A DNA stretch of 40,846 nt from Pirellulaceae bacterium (GTDB lineage: Bacteria; Planctomycetota; Planctomycetia; Pirellulales; Pirellulaceae). Below are positions 33,930 to 40,846 of this stretch, piece after piece; the first letter of the stretch is position 1, and each line of letters starts with the position of its first letter. The notes beneath the pieces are model-generated. The model searched no databases and had not been told where the DNA came from. It worked only from the letters and a program-made list of their open reading frames with translations. A program made the position numbers and the translations under genes. The stretch covers positions 1 through 40,846 of the forward strand of contig JADHUC010000074.1 of NCBI GenBank assembly GCA_016784735.1, read 5' to 3'.

Positions 33930-35150
33930 TCAAACGTAGTCCCAATCGCGGAGCCAACGGTAGTTGGGCGGGAGGTTGGCGAACGCTCGCTCGAGGCCCG
34001 TATCCAGCTCGGCCTGTTCCGCGACGTCCAGCTCGCGGCGCTGGAGCACCGCTATACAGACGTTGTCGACCTGTTCCGGTGTGATCATGCCGGGAATCGG
34101 GGCGGTGATCGCCGGATTGCTCAAAATGGCACGAATCGTCAGGCGGGCGAGCTTACTGTCTTCTTCTTTGGTAGGACTGTTTGGCGAGCTGTCGCCCTTG
34201 AACAGCGAATTGCTGGCGAACGGCTTGATGCCGAACCAGGCAACGTCGCACTTTTGAATCATGTTCCACAGGCTGTCTTCCCAAGTCACGGTCTTGTCGA
34301 CAACCGTGTTGCTGCTGGGCTGGCCCTCCTCGATCTCCCCGATCTTGCCACCGGTCATCTTCGTCTTGGCGGTGTACGGTGTGACGACGACCTCCAACTC
34401 ATTGGGATTCCGTTGGATCCATTTCTTCAAGTGCACCCGGTCGTGTGAGGAGACGCCTGTGAAGCGGGCCCTTCCCGTCTTCTTGGCCCAGGCGAGCGCC
34501 TCGCACGTCTGGTCCATCTGAGCGTCGGTGAAATCGTCGGTGATCGCTCCACACGAGATCCTCCAGACGTCGACGTAATCCGTCTCCATGTCTTTGAGGG
34601 CCTGATCGAGCCCTGCCTTCATGGTCTTGAGCCAGTCCAATGGCTTCGGCGGCTTGCCTTCCGCTTTGTCCCTCTTCGCTATGGAGGCCAAGGTCTGAGG
34701 CTCCTGCTGAAAGTGTGAGAAGCCAAGGTACATCTTGTCGCGCCGTCCTTTCAAAGCCTGGGCGTACGCAAAGCCTTCCCCGAAGGTGCAGGCATCGATG
34801 TAGTTGATGCCTCGTTCCATGCAACGGGTGACCACGTCGTACCGGTTCTTGTGAAATGCCTTGTTATCGAGGCTGACGGTATTCCACGCTCCCTTCACCT
34901 GCAGGGCGCCGGGCAATACGGTACCGACCCGCTTCCAATGGCCGCCCAGACAGACGGCCGAGAACATCAAGTTCGTCTTGCCGCCGCGGCGGTATTCCAT
35001 TTGTTCGTTGTAGTTCAGGATACCGGCGGTCTTCTGATTGGTGGGATTGCCGGCGTAAACCGTGTAAGTAGGCTTCAATCCCAAAGCCGCACCAGCGGCG
35101 GTCAGGGCGCCGGCCTTGACGAAGTCACGACGCGTTAGGTCTTCGGCCAT
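33930..35150 (-). CDS. Tat-exported aldo/keto-reductase-like protein
   Basis: A 406-aa protein of the aldo/keto reductase (TIM barrel) superfamily. ATG 35150 has AAAGGG eight bases upstream and gives a twin-arginine signal, TRRDFVKAGALTAAGAALGL, so it is probably exported folded, with its cofactor. Barrel landmarks include CMERGINYIDACTFGEGFAY, DYVDVWRISC, ALAWAKKTGRARFTGVSSHD and a C-terminal IRAILSNPAITAPIPGM. Of the classical Asp-Tyr-Lys-His tetrad only the Asp (in YIDA) is evident: the Tyr position falls in TFGEG, the Lys strand reads MYLGFSH and the usual His after VDLY-like strands is Ser-Cys. It may be a modified or inactive enzyme, or use another chemistry together with the tetrahaem cytochrome encoded next. 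Confidence 0.85.
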   Translation of the reverse strand: MAEDLTRRDFVKAGALTAAGAALGLKPTYTVYAGNPTNQKTAGILNYNEQMEYRRGGKTNLMFSAVCLGGHWKRVGTVLPGALQVKGAWNTVSLDNKAFHKNRYDVVTRCMERGINYIDACTFGEGFAYAQALKGRRDKMYLGFSHFQQEPQTLASIAKRDKAEGKPPKPLDWLKTMKAGLDQALKDMETDYVDVWRISCGAITDDFTDAQMDQTCEALAWAKKTGRARFTGVSSHDRVHLKKWIQRNPNELEVVVTPYTAKTKMTGGKIGEIEEGQPSSNTVVDKTVTWEDSLWNMIQKCDVAWFGIKPFASNSLFKGDSSPNSPTKEEDSKLARLTIRAILSNPAITAPIPGMITPEQVDNVCIAVLQRRELDVAEQAELDTGLERAFANLPPNYRWLRDWDYV

Positions 35151-35224
35151 TTCTACAACCCTTTCGAAAAGAGGCAACCGATCGCGGGGTTCGTGCACTT
35201 AGGCGAGCGGCGGTTGGTTCGGTA

Positions 35225-35287
35225 CCGTGGCGTAAGCTTCTAGCTTGCGAATTTGCTGCAAAAGGCAAGCTGGAAGCTCGCCCCACG
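35225..35287. repeat. P4-like palindrome, 24-bp imperfect arms
   Basis: Arms 35225-35248 and 35264-35287 (right arm reads as GTGGGGCGAGCTTCCAGCTT on the minus strand) with a 15-base loop, in the 250-base gap before the aldo/keto-reductase-like gene. It is similar in layout and outer bases to the palindrome at 8616-8689. Confidence 0.7.
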
Positions 35288-35400
35288 GGTAAATTCCTAT
35301 CTGCCGCTCGCCTTATGATGACCGAACGAGATCCGTTCCGCAAGAAGAAACCGTTGTAACTCGGAGTGAAGGCGCGAGAGGAAGAATCGCTGGGACGAGT

Positions 35401-38016
35401 CTATCGCACACCTAGACGCCGGAGGGCGTCGTTTGCTTCCTTTACGCCCAGTTCGGCGGCCTTGCGATAGTGCTCGGTGATCATCCGGTTCGCCTCGTCA
35501 CGGGGAGGCGCCGTGGGGAGTCTCTGCCGTATCTCTTCCTCCAGACACCAAGCGAACATGTAGTGGCCTTCCGCAAGTCCTCGGTCCGCTGCCATGGAAA
35601 ACAGATCCGTTGGTATCCGCTTCCGCACGCCGCGTCCGTGCAGGTGCATTTGCCCCTTGTTGTAGGCTGCCGAACCGCTGCCTACGCCGATCGCCTGGTC
35701 GTAATACTCGAGTGCCTTTGCATAGTCGCGTGAGACGCCGTGGGCGTTTTCGTACATCACGCCCAAGTAGTTGATCGCATCCGCATTGTTACCTTTTGCC
35801 GCCAAATTGAACCAGCCAAGCGCCGTCGTGTAGTTCTGTTTTACGCCGATGCCCTTGTAAGCCATCAAGCCCAGGTTGTATTGTGCTGTGGCTTCGTTCT
35901 GCAAGGCCGCCTTGTTCAGCCACTTGGCCGCCTCCCCACCGTCTTTCTCGACTCCCAGGCCGTTGATGTACATGAATCCCAGATGAGCTTGCCCCAGCGC
36001 GTGCCCTTGATCGGCAGCCCTGCGGTACCAAACCACCGCTTCGCTGTAATTCCGAGCGACGCCCATACCGTATTGCAGCAGCCAGCCCGTGTTGTCCTGG
36101 CCGCTGGCTTCTCCTTGGTCGGCGGCTTGGCGATACCAATGTGCAGCCTGGCCATAGTCCTGGGCCACGCCTCGGCCGTTTTGATACATCACGCCCAGGT
36201 TGTTTTGTGCGGTGGCGTTTCCGGCCTCTGCCGAACTGCGATATAGCTTTGCTGCCTCGGCGTAGTCTTGATTGACGCCCCATCCGTTCTCGTACAGCAC
36301 GCCTAGATTGTTCTGTGCGAAGGCGTGACCTGCGTCGGCCGCTTTGCGCAGCAGTGTAGACGCCTGGTCGTAGTCCTGTGTAACGCCCTGGCCGTTCATA
36401 TACATTACGCCCAAGTTGTATTGCCCATCTGCGTAGTCTTGCTCGGCCGCCGCGCGATACCAATGCACGGCTTGCGACGCGTCGCGCGCGACCCCGTCTC
36501 CGTTGGCATAAGCGGCGCCGAGGCTAACTTGCGCTTTGTCCAGACCTTCTTCCGCCGCTTCGCGAAACAGCCGCTGCGCTTCGCCAAGGTTCTTCTCGAC
36601 GCCTTGCCCTTGGTAGTACATCAAAGCTACCTGGTGCTTGGCCGAGAGGCTGCCGCGGTCGGCGGATTCCTGGTACAGTGCAAAGGCTTTCTCGTAGTCC
36701 TGCGAAATCCCTTGACCGTTCAAGTGCATCGAGGCCAGCGACTCGGTCGCCACGTTCCACAGCCCTTTGCGTTTTCCTTCGGCGGATTCCAGCGAGCGCA
36801 CTCGCTCGTACAGCTCCATTGCCTTGGCATAGTCCTGCTCGACACCCCGTCCATTCCGGTACATAAACGCCAAGAAAAACGTTCCGGAGGTTTCACCCGC
36901 CTGGTCGGCCCGGCGAAGCCAGTTGAGCGCCTGGGCGTCGTCTTTCTCGCAGTACGATCCCGTCGAACGAAAGTTGGCGTAGCGCAAACCGATCTCTGCC
37001 ATCGCCCAACCTTCGCCCGCCTGGGCCAAAGCCAGAATGCGACCGTTACCGCCATCCGGAGGAATGGCCTCGAGAACCACGTTCAAGAAGTCGCGTTTGC
37101 CGTCACGTTCGATTTCAACCGCGACTTGGTCACCCGGTCGCTTTGCCTCGAACGCCTCATGAAACTTCGCTATCGTCCTGGTCTCCTTTCCATCGATCGA
37201 CAGAACCGTGTCATTGACCCGCAAACCGGCTTTTCCGGCAGGTCCGTCCGCGAGCACGCCGTAAATGACCACGTTCCGTCCGCTTGGCCGAAAACGTGAC
37301 ACCCCAAGCCACGGCTGATTGGTCTCGATCGTCGGCCACGGCGGGAACGGCGAATCCGTTGGCTCCGGCGGGGGCGTTATTGTCGGAGGCGGCACCGTTG
37401 GTGGCGGCACCGTTGGTGGCGGTACGGTGGGTGGCGGTGGCAGCGGTTTCATGTCGGTACCTGCGCCGGTCGAGTCAGAAGAATCGCCCGCGGCGTACAA
37501 CGTAATGACGATCTTTCCGCCGCTAGCCAACTCCGATCCGGGGGCCGGGTCTTGGGCGTAGATCGTGAACGCCTTGACGCCCCTCGGAGCAGCCATGCCG
37601 ATGCGAAACTCTGCCTCGAATCCCGCATCCGCGACAACCTTCTTCGCGTCGGCCGCAACGCGGCCGATCAGAATGGGAACCTTGGCTCCAGCCCGCCGTG
37701 TGGGGTTCTGCGATTGGATGGTGACAAGGTGTCCCGCCTGGACACGCGCGGTGGTGCTGTCGATGGTTGCGATGATGTTGCCTCCGTCGACCGAGGTCAC
37801 CTTGGCCGTACCGACCTCGGCCTTCCCGATCCCCTCGATCTCGACAAAGATCGCCACTGCATCACCGTCGACCGGCAGCAGCTCAGATTCGGAGGTGATG
37901 GTAACGGTCTTACCGTCGACCTTTGCCACGGTGCCCAAGATCTCTTCGGCCAGAGCGGCTGCAGGCGACGAACAGGTGACCGCGGTCAGAAAGGAAACGA
38001 GAACGAAGCGACGCAT
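35401..38016 (-). CDS. Exported PASTA-PDZ-Sel1 repeat protein, 871 aa
   Basis: A periplasmic or surface scaffold protein. A signal peptide (FVLVSFLTAVTCSSPAAALA, residues 4-23) is followed by a small beta domain (24-105), a PASTA-like domain (about 112-176, VVADAGFEAEF, DPAPGSELASGGKI), a Pro-rich hinge made of PPPTV repeats (191-228), a PDZ domain (about 233-316, WLGVSRF, DGPAGKAGLRVNDTVLSIDG) and about fourteen Sel1-like repeats (336-868, typical unit AQNNLGVMYQNGRGVAQDYG) that form an alpha-solenoid for protein contacts. PASTA often binds peptidoglycan fragments and PDZ binds C-termini. ATG 38016 has AGGAG nine bases upstream and a good promoter stands about 155 bases before it. Partners are unknown. 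Confidence 0.9.
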   Translation of the reverse strand: MRRFVLVSFLTAVTCSSPAAALAEEILGTVAKVDGKTVTITSESELLPVDGDAVAIFVEIEGIGKAEVGTAKVTSVDGGNIIATIDSTTARVQAGHLVTIQSQNPTRRAGAKVPILIGRVAADAKKVVADAGFEAEFRIGMAAPRGVKAFTIYAQDPAPGSELASGGKIVITLYAAGDSSDSTGAGTDMKPLPPPPTVPPPTVPPPTVPPPTITPPPEPTDSPFPPWPTIETNQPWLGVSRFRPSGRNVVIYGVLADGPAGKAGLRVNDTVLSIDGKETRTIAKFHEAFEAKRPGDQVAVEIERDGKRDFLNVVLEAIPPDGGNGRILALAQAGEGWAMAEIGLRYANFRSTGSYCEKDDAQALNWLRRADQAGETSGTFFLAFMYRNGRGVEQDYAKAMELYERVRSLESAEGKRKGLWNVATESLASMHLNGQGISQDYEKAFALYQESADRGSLSAKHQVALMYYQGQGVEKNLGEAQRLFREAAEEGLDKAQVSLGAAYANGDGVARDASQAVHWYRAAAEQDYADGQYNLGVMYMNGQGVTQDYDQASTLLRKAADAGHAFAQNNLGVLYENGWGVNQDYAEAAKLYRSSAEAGNATAQNNLGVMYQNGRGVAQDYGQAAHWYRQAADQGEASGQDNTGWLLQYGMGVARNYSEAVVWYRRAADQGHALGQAHLGFMYINGLGVEKDGGEAAKWLNKAALQNEATAQYNLGLMAYKGIGVKQNYTTALGWFNLAAKGNNADAINYLGVMYENAHGVSRDYAKALEYYDQAIGVGSGSAAYNKGQMHLHGRGVRKRIPTDLFSMAADRGLAEGHYMFAWCLEEEIRQRLPTAPPRDEANRMITEHYRKAAELGVKEANDALRRLGVR

Positions 38017-38169
38017 TGGTGTGCTCCTGTTGTGATCGAACCCAACTCAGACGCAGGCGATTCCCAAGTGGCACGCCAGAGAAGGGATCTTCGTTGGTTT
38101 GGCTGTCCGAGAATTCACTGCGAAAAAGCCGAACGGCTGCTGAGAGTGTTCTTGTACGAGTTGTTCAGT

Positions 38170-38197
38170 ATTATAGGTATCCGACATCGCCTTGCAA
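38170..38197 (-). promoter_or_regulatory. Sigma-70-type promoter before the PASTA-PDZ-Sel1 gene
   Basis: On the minus strand TTGCAA (38197-38192), a 16-base spacer and a perfect TATAAT (38175-38170) lie about 150 bases upstream of the ATG at 38016. This is the best consensus promoter I found in the window. Confidence 0.55.
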
Positions 38198-38219
38198 CAA
38201 AGCTCGGCTCAGCGACCGG

Positions 38220-38756
38220 CTACTCCGCCTCTTCTGCCTCAGGGTGAGACGTGCTGATGCTCGTCTCGATTTCAAGCTCTCTGGCGGCCTTGAGCAGTTT
38301 CAGTATTGGCTCCATCCGGGTCTGCCCATCGGCCAGGATCACCACTCGCGACGGTGGCTGACCAGCGAGCTGTCCAAGCTTGTCCTTCACCTGTTCCCAG
38401 TCTATTGCTTCGCCAGCTACCGACATATGGCCCTCCGCGTCGAAGGTAACCTGCAATTCCGTGACCCCGGAATTGGTCGCGGTATCGGATACTTCCTCGG
38501 CGACGATTCGCGCCTGCTGCTCGGCCACGCGTGCCGCTTGCTCTGCACGTTCTCGTGCCATTTCTGCAGCTTTGCGGGCTTGTGCCTCGGCCTTCAATGC
38601 ATGCTCGCGGGCGACCATCGCCTTGTGCGTGGTGTTTCTGTAGAACATCAATCCCAGGAACGCACACCCAGCCAAGAGCACGACAGCCAGTACCAGCACC
38701 ACAACGATGACCATTGCGGCAGTGGGAGCAGAACTTTGTTCGTGATACTTGTTCAT
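38220..38756 (-). CDS. Membrane protein with ExbD/TolR-like periplasmic domain
   Basis: A 178-aa single-pass membrane protein. ATG 38756 has GGAGG eight bases upstream; the frame continues to 38822 without a better start. Residues about 14-40 form the membrane helix (AMVIVVVLVLAVVLLAGCAF), followed by an Ala/Glu/Arg coiled coil (about 45-90, KAEAQARKAAEMARERAEQA). The C-terminal 80 residues (LQVTFDAEGHMSVAGEAIDW, PSRVVILADGQTRMEPILKL) have the strand-helix pattern of ExbD/TolR periplasmic domains. The usual Asp in the ExbD membrane helix is not visible, and no ExbB/TolQ partner is nearby, so it is probably not a proton-driven stator. It lies upstream of the Sel1 gene on the same strand, 203 bases apart. 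Confidence 0.65.
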   Translation of the reverse strand: MNKYHEQSSAPTAAMVIVVVLVLAVVLLAGCAFLGLMFYRNTTHKAMVAREHALKAEAQARKAAEMARERAEQAARVAEQQARIVAEEVSDTATNSGVTELQVTFDAEGHMSVAGEAIDWEQVKDKLGQLAGQPPSRVVILADGQTRMEPILKLLKAARELEIETSISTSHPEAEEAE

Positions 38757-38958
38757 TGTGTCGACCTCCGGGAATGCGATCGCCCTTTCTGCCAGTAGAA
38801 CGCAGGTACGCGATCGGTGCAATACAAGTCAACTCTCGAATGTCGAGGCCAAGAGTGCGCCCAGTGGTTCTCGCGCTTGCGAGGGCAAATCCTGCCGGTT
38901 AGGATGACTTCACGTTCAGTCAGTTTCGACGTGGCGTTCGAGCGAAGAGGAACGTGCT

Positions 38959-40296
38959 ATGACGAGACACCGGCTTCCGGCAATTGTTGTGGCAACAATC
39001 GTCGTCGTGTCTGTCGTCTCACAAGCGGTCGCGGCCGAGCAGAAGACGACGGTTGACGCCGCCGATTTCGTCCGCGCGGACGACCCAACCAGCGGCATCC
39101 AGGATGCCATTAATGCTTTGCCGCCGGACGGTGGAACGGTAGTTGTCCCGCCGGGCACGTTTCCGCTTCGCCGCAGCTTGGTGCTTCGCTCCCATGTGCG
39201 GGTCCGCGGCAGTGGCTCGACGACGATCTTTACGCGAGGACGGGAGGTCGCATCGAAGCTGACAATCGCCGCGCGGAAAGGCGAAACGAGCGTCGCAGTC
39301 GAATCGACAGAGGGATTTCTTGTCGGCGACGAAGTGGCTCTGATGGACGATCGTATGCACGGTTGGTACATGGCCCATGGGATCGTCAAGGAAGTGACCG
39401 AAGGGCGGCTTGTCTTGGTCGATCCGATCCACAGCGGCCATGCCGAAGGCGTGTTCACCCCTGAGCTTAATGCCGTCGTAGTGAACTACTTTCCCTTTTT
39501 CTGCGCCAATCGGATGCACTTTGGCAAACCCGTCCAGGACATCACCATCCAGGACCTGACCGTCGACAGCAACATGCAGGAGAACTCCGGATCGTGGACC
39601 GACTTCACGCTGGCAGTGATTCACTTGGCCAACGTTTCCGATTCGCTGGTACGAAACGTCACCGTTCGAGGATCCGTCGGCGACGGGATCGGCGTGCAAG
39701 CGGGTCACGATAACCGTGTGGAAAGCTGCCTGGTCGAACACTGCCGTGTGCACGGGTTTCACCCGGGTACCAGTCTGAAAGGCGCCGTGTTCAGCGGAAA
39801 CATCGGACGCCATAACGGCGGCGATGGGCTGTATTTCTGTGCGCAGGTTTGCGGGATCACCGTCACGGAAAACCTGTTTCATGACAACGGCAGCAGCGGC
39901 ATTGGCGGTCTTGGTCCGGGCGGAACGCCGGGAGATCGCTTCAACATCGTTTCCAACAACGTGTGCCGCAACAACGGCCGGTGGGGGATCGCCGCGTCTG
40001 GCGGAAAGAACAACGTCATCACGTCCAACATTTGCATCGACAATTCGCAGAAGGCTCCGGGCCAGTACAGCGGCATTTCGATCGCCAACAGCACTCACAT
40101 GGTGGTGACCGGCAACCGCTGCGGCTTCGATGGCGGAAAGCCGACCCAGAAATACGGCGTCGAAGAACATGGTACCAGCAACAAGAACGTAATCACGGGC
40201 AATTCATGTGAAGGCAATCTCGATGGCGGGATTGCCGTAGTCGGACCGGACACCCAAGCCTTCGGTAACGTGGGCGAGATTGTCCGTCCCCAGTAG
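38959..40296 (+). CDS. Exported right-handed parallel beta-helix protein
   Basis: A 445-aa protein of the pectate-lyase-like beta-helix type, likely a polysaccharide lyase/hydrolase or carbohydrate-binding protein. A signal peptide (LPAIVVATIVVVSVVSQAVA) ends near residue 26. The entry motif SGIQDAINALPPDGGTVVVP is typical of pectin-lyase folds; the body carries repeated coils such as VIHLANVSDSLVRNVTVRG, GHDNRVESCLVEHCRVHGF, ITVTENLFHDNGSSGIGG and NNVITSNICIDNS. ATG 38959 has GAGG eight bases upstream. Its TAG stop codon is formed by the left border of a repeat array. Substrate and catalytic residues cannot be assigned. A sialidase-like gene follows, suggesting a glycan-processing neighbourhood. 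Confidence 0.87.
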   Translation: MTRHRLPAIVVATIVVVSVVSQAVAAEQKTTVDAADFVRADDPTSGIQDAINALPPDGGTVVVPPGTFPLRRSLVLRSHVRVRGSGSTTIFTRGREVASKLTIAARKGETSVAVESTEGFLVGDEVALMDDRMHGWYMAHGIVKEVTEGRLVLVDPIHSGHAEGVFTPELNAVVVNYFPFFCANRMHFGKPVQDITIQDLTVDSNMQENSGSWTDFTLAVIHLANVSDSLVRNVTVRGSVGDGIGVQAGHDNRVESCLVEHCRVHGFHPGTSLKGAVFSGNIGRHNGGDGLYFCAQVCGITVTENLFHDNGSSGIGGLGPGGTPGDRFNIVSNNVCRNNGRWGIAASGGKNNVITSNICIDNSQKAPGQYSGISIANSTHMVVTGNRCGFDGGKPTQKYGVEEHGTSNKNVITGNSCEGNLDGGIAVVGPDTQAFGNVGEIVRPQ

Positions 40297-40416
40297 GTCC
40301 CGTCTGCCGGACGGGACCTTTGGCTTGTTGGAGTTCACGCTTTAGCGTGCCGGAACACACGCTAAAGCGTGAACTCCAACAAAGGAATTCGAGGTCCCGC
40401 TCGGCAAGCGGGACCT
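40295..40416. repeat. Composite palindrome array P1-P2-P1 (right copy)
   Basis: Two P1 palindromes (AGGTCCCGTC...GACGGGACCT, 40295-40319; AGGTCCCGCT...AGCGGGACCT, 40392-40416) flank a perfect P2 palindrome with 25-base arms (40325-40349 and 40358-40382; core GGAGTTCACGCTTTAGCGTG). The array takes up nearly all of the 138-base gap between the beta-helix stop codon and the sialidase-like gene, whose ribosome site follows nine bases after it. The left part matches 2004-2090 in inverse orientation. Confidence 0.88.
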
Positions 40417-40434
40417 ACAGCAAAGGAGATACCG

Positions 40435-40846
40435 ATGAGCATTCGCCTGAAAGCAATCGTCGTAGCGTGCATTTTTGTTTCCATCGCCACATGCATTTTG
40501 TCGATCCACGCGGACGCTCAAACTTCGGCCGAAGCAGAACTGGTAGAAGTCCGTCGTATCTGGGACCAGGCGCGGCATAACGCCTTCACGGACCTGATTC
40601 GTTTCCAGGACCAGTGGTACTGCGCATTTCGTGAAGGAAAGAGCCACGTTTGCGACACGGGAAAACTGCGTGTTCTGACCTCCACGGACACCCAGCAATG
40701 GACGTCCGTAGCCTTGATGGCTTGGGACGGTGGCGACGTGCGAGACGCGAAGTTGTCGGTGGCGGCTGACGGACGACTTATGCTCAGCGGCGCGGTGCGC
40801 TTTCTCAAGCCGAAGGATGGCCAGACGCATCAGTCGGTGGCTTGGT
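40435..40846 (+). CDS. Sialidase-like exported protein (N-terminal part, cut by window edge)
   Basis: The reading frame is open from ATG 40435 to the end of the window (137 codons, no stop), with GGAG at 40425-40428, six bases upstream. A signal peptide is clear: IVVACIFVSIATCILSIHAD, cleaved near residue 28. The following sequence, RIWDQARHNAFTDLIRFQDQ then WYCAFREGKSHV, LRVLTSTDTQQWTSVALM and VRDAKLSVAADGRLMLSGAV, is typical of planctomycete exo-alpha-sialidase-like six-bladed propellers; RVLTSTDTQQW corresponds to an Asp-box-like turn. It probably acts on or binds glycans outside the cytoplasm. The active-site residues lie beyond the edge, so enzyme activity cannot be judged. Confidence 0.8.
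   Translation, partial: MSIRLKAIVVACIFVSIATCILSIHADAQTSAEAELVEVRRIWDQARHNAFTDLIRFQDQWYCAFREGKSHVCDTGKLRVLTSTDTQQWTSVALMAWDGGDVRDAKLSVAADGRLMLSGAVRFLKPKDGQTHQSVAW

Noticed and set aside
39019..40170. Long minus-strand open frame opposite the beta-helix gene
   Set aside because: The plus-strand gene has a signal peptide, ribosome site and repeated beta-helix coils; the antisense frame has none.

Overview
The window looks like a chromosomal segment from a planctomycete, most likely of the Pirellulales type. I infer this from GC-rich DNA and from the gene families present: several ECF sigma factors, one translationally coupled to a membrane-anchored Ser/Thr kinase with WD40-like repeats; a giant surface protein with the N-terminal LETLEDRRLLAGD-type motif, a DUF4347-like domain, PKD domains, delta-60 repeats and RTX repeats; HzsA-like cytochrome proteins; and sparse gene packing with large palindromes between genes. 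No tRNA, rRNA, CRISPR array or complete transposon was seen.

Layout. 0.1-1.7 kb: an unknown protein and, tail to tail with it, an SPFH/slipin-like protein. 2.1-6.1 kb (-): a secreted 1340-aa fusion of a lectin-like module, an HzsA-like beta-propeller, two CxxCH haem sites and a C-terminal FGE/SUMF1-like domain that lacks the catalytic cysteines. 7.0-8.4 kb: an ECF sigma factor with a clear terminator, and a convergent HTH protein. 8.8-13.3 kb (+): thiC, an LplT-like MFS transporter, a GmhA-like SIS-domain protein and an unknown basic protein. 13.4-14.6 kb: a small lipoprotein and a small unknown protein. 14.7-24.3 kb (-): the 3200-aa surface protein, about a quarter of the window. 24.7-28.0 kb (+): sigma factor and kinase. 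28.1-30.6 kb: ROK sugar kinase, ScpB and a third ECF sigma factor. 30.9-32.9 kb: a secreted coiled-coil protein. 33.2-35.2 kb (-): a Tat-exported aldo/keto-reductase-like protein followed after 6 bp by a tetrahaem cytochrome c. 35.4-38.8 kb (-): a PASTA-PDZ-Sel1 repeat protein and an orphan ExbD/TolR-like protein. 39.0-40.8 kb (+): a parallel beta-helix protein and the start of a sialidase-like protein cut by the window edge.

The most unusual feature at DNA level is a set of long, near-perfect palindromes filling many of the intergenic gaps. At least five sequence families recur within these 41 kb. One composite palindrome array appears in opposite orientations at both ends of the window and supplies the stop codon of the beta-helix gene. 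Another family member lies in frame inside the export-signal region of the tetrahaem cytochrome. These look like non-autonomous mobile hairpins (REP or MITE type); no transposase for them is visible here. At protein level the main oddities are the HzsA/FGE-like fusion, the giant protein in which other modules (including 14 delta-60 repeats, possibly two seven-bladed propellers) interrupt PKD domains, and three GGSD minisatellites in one domain of that protein.
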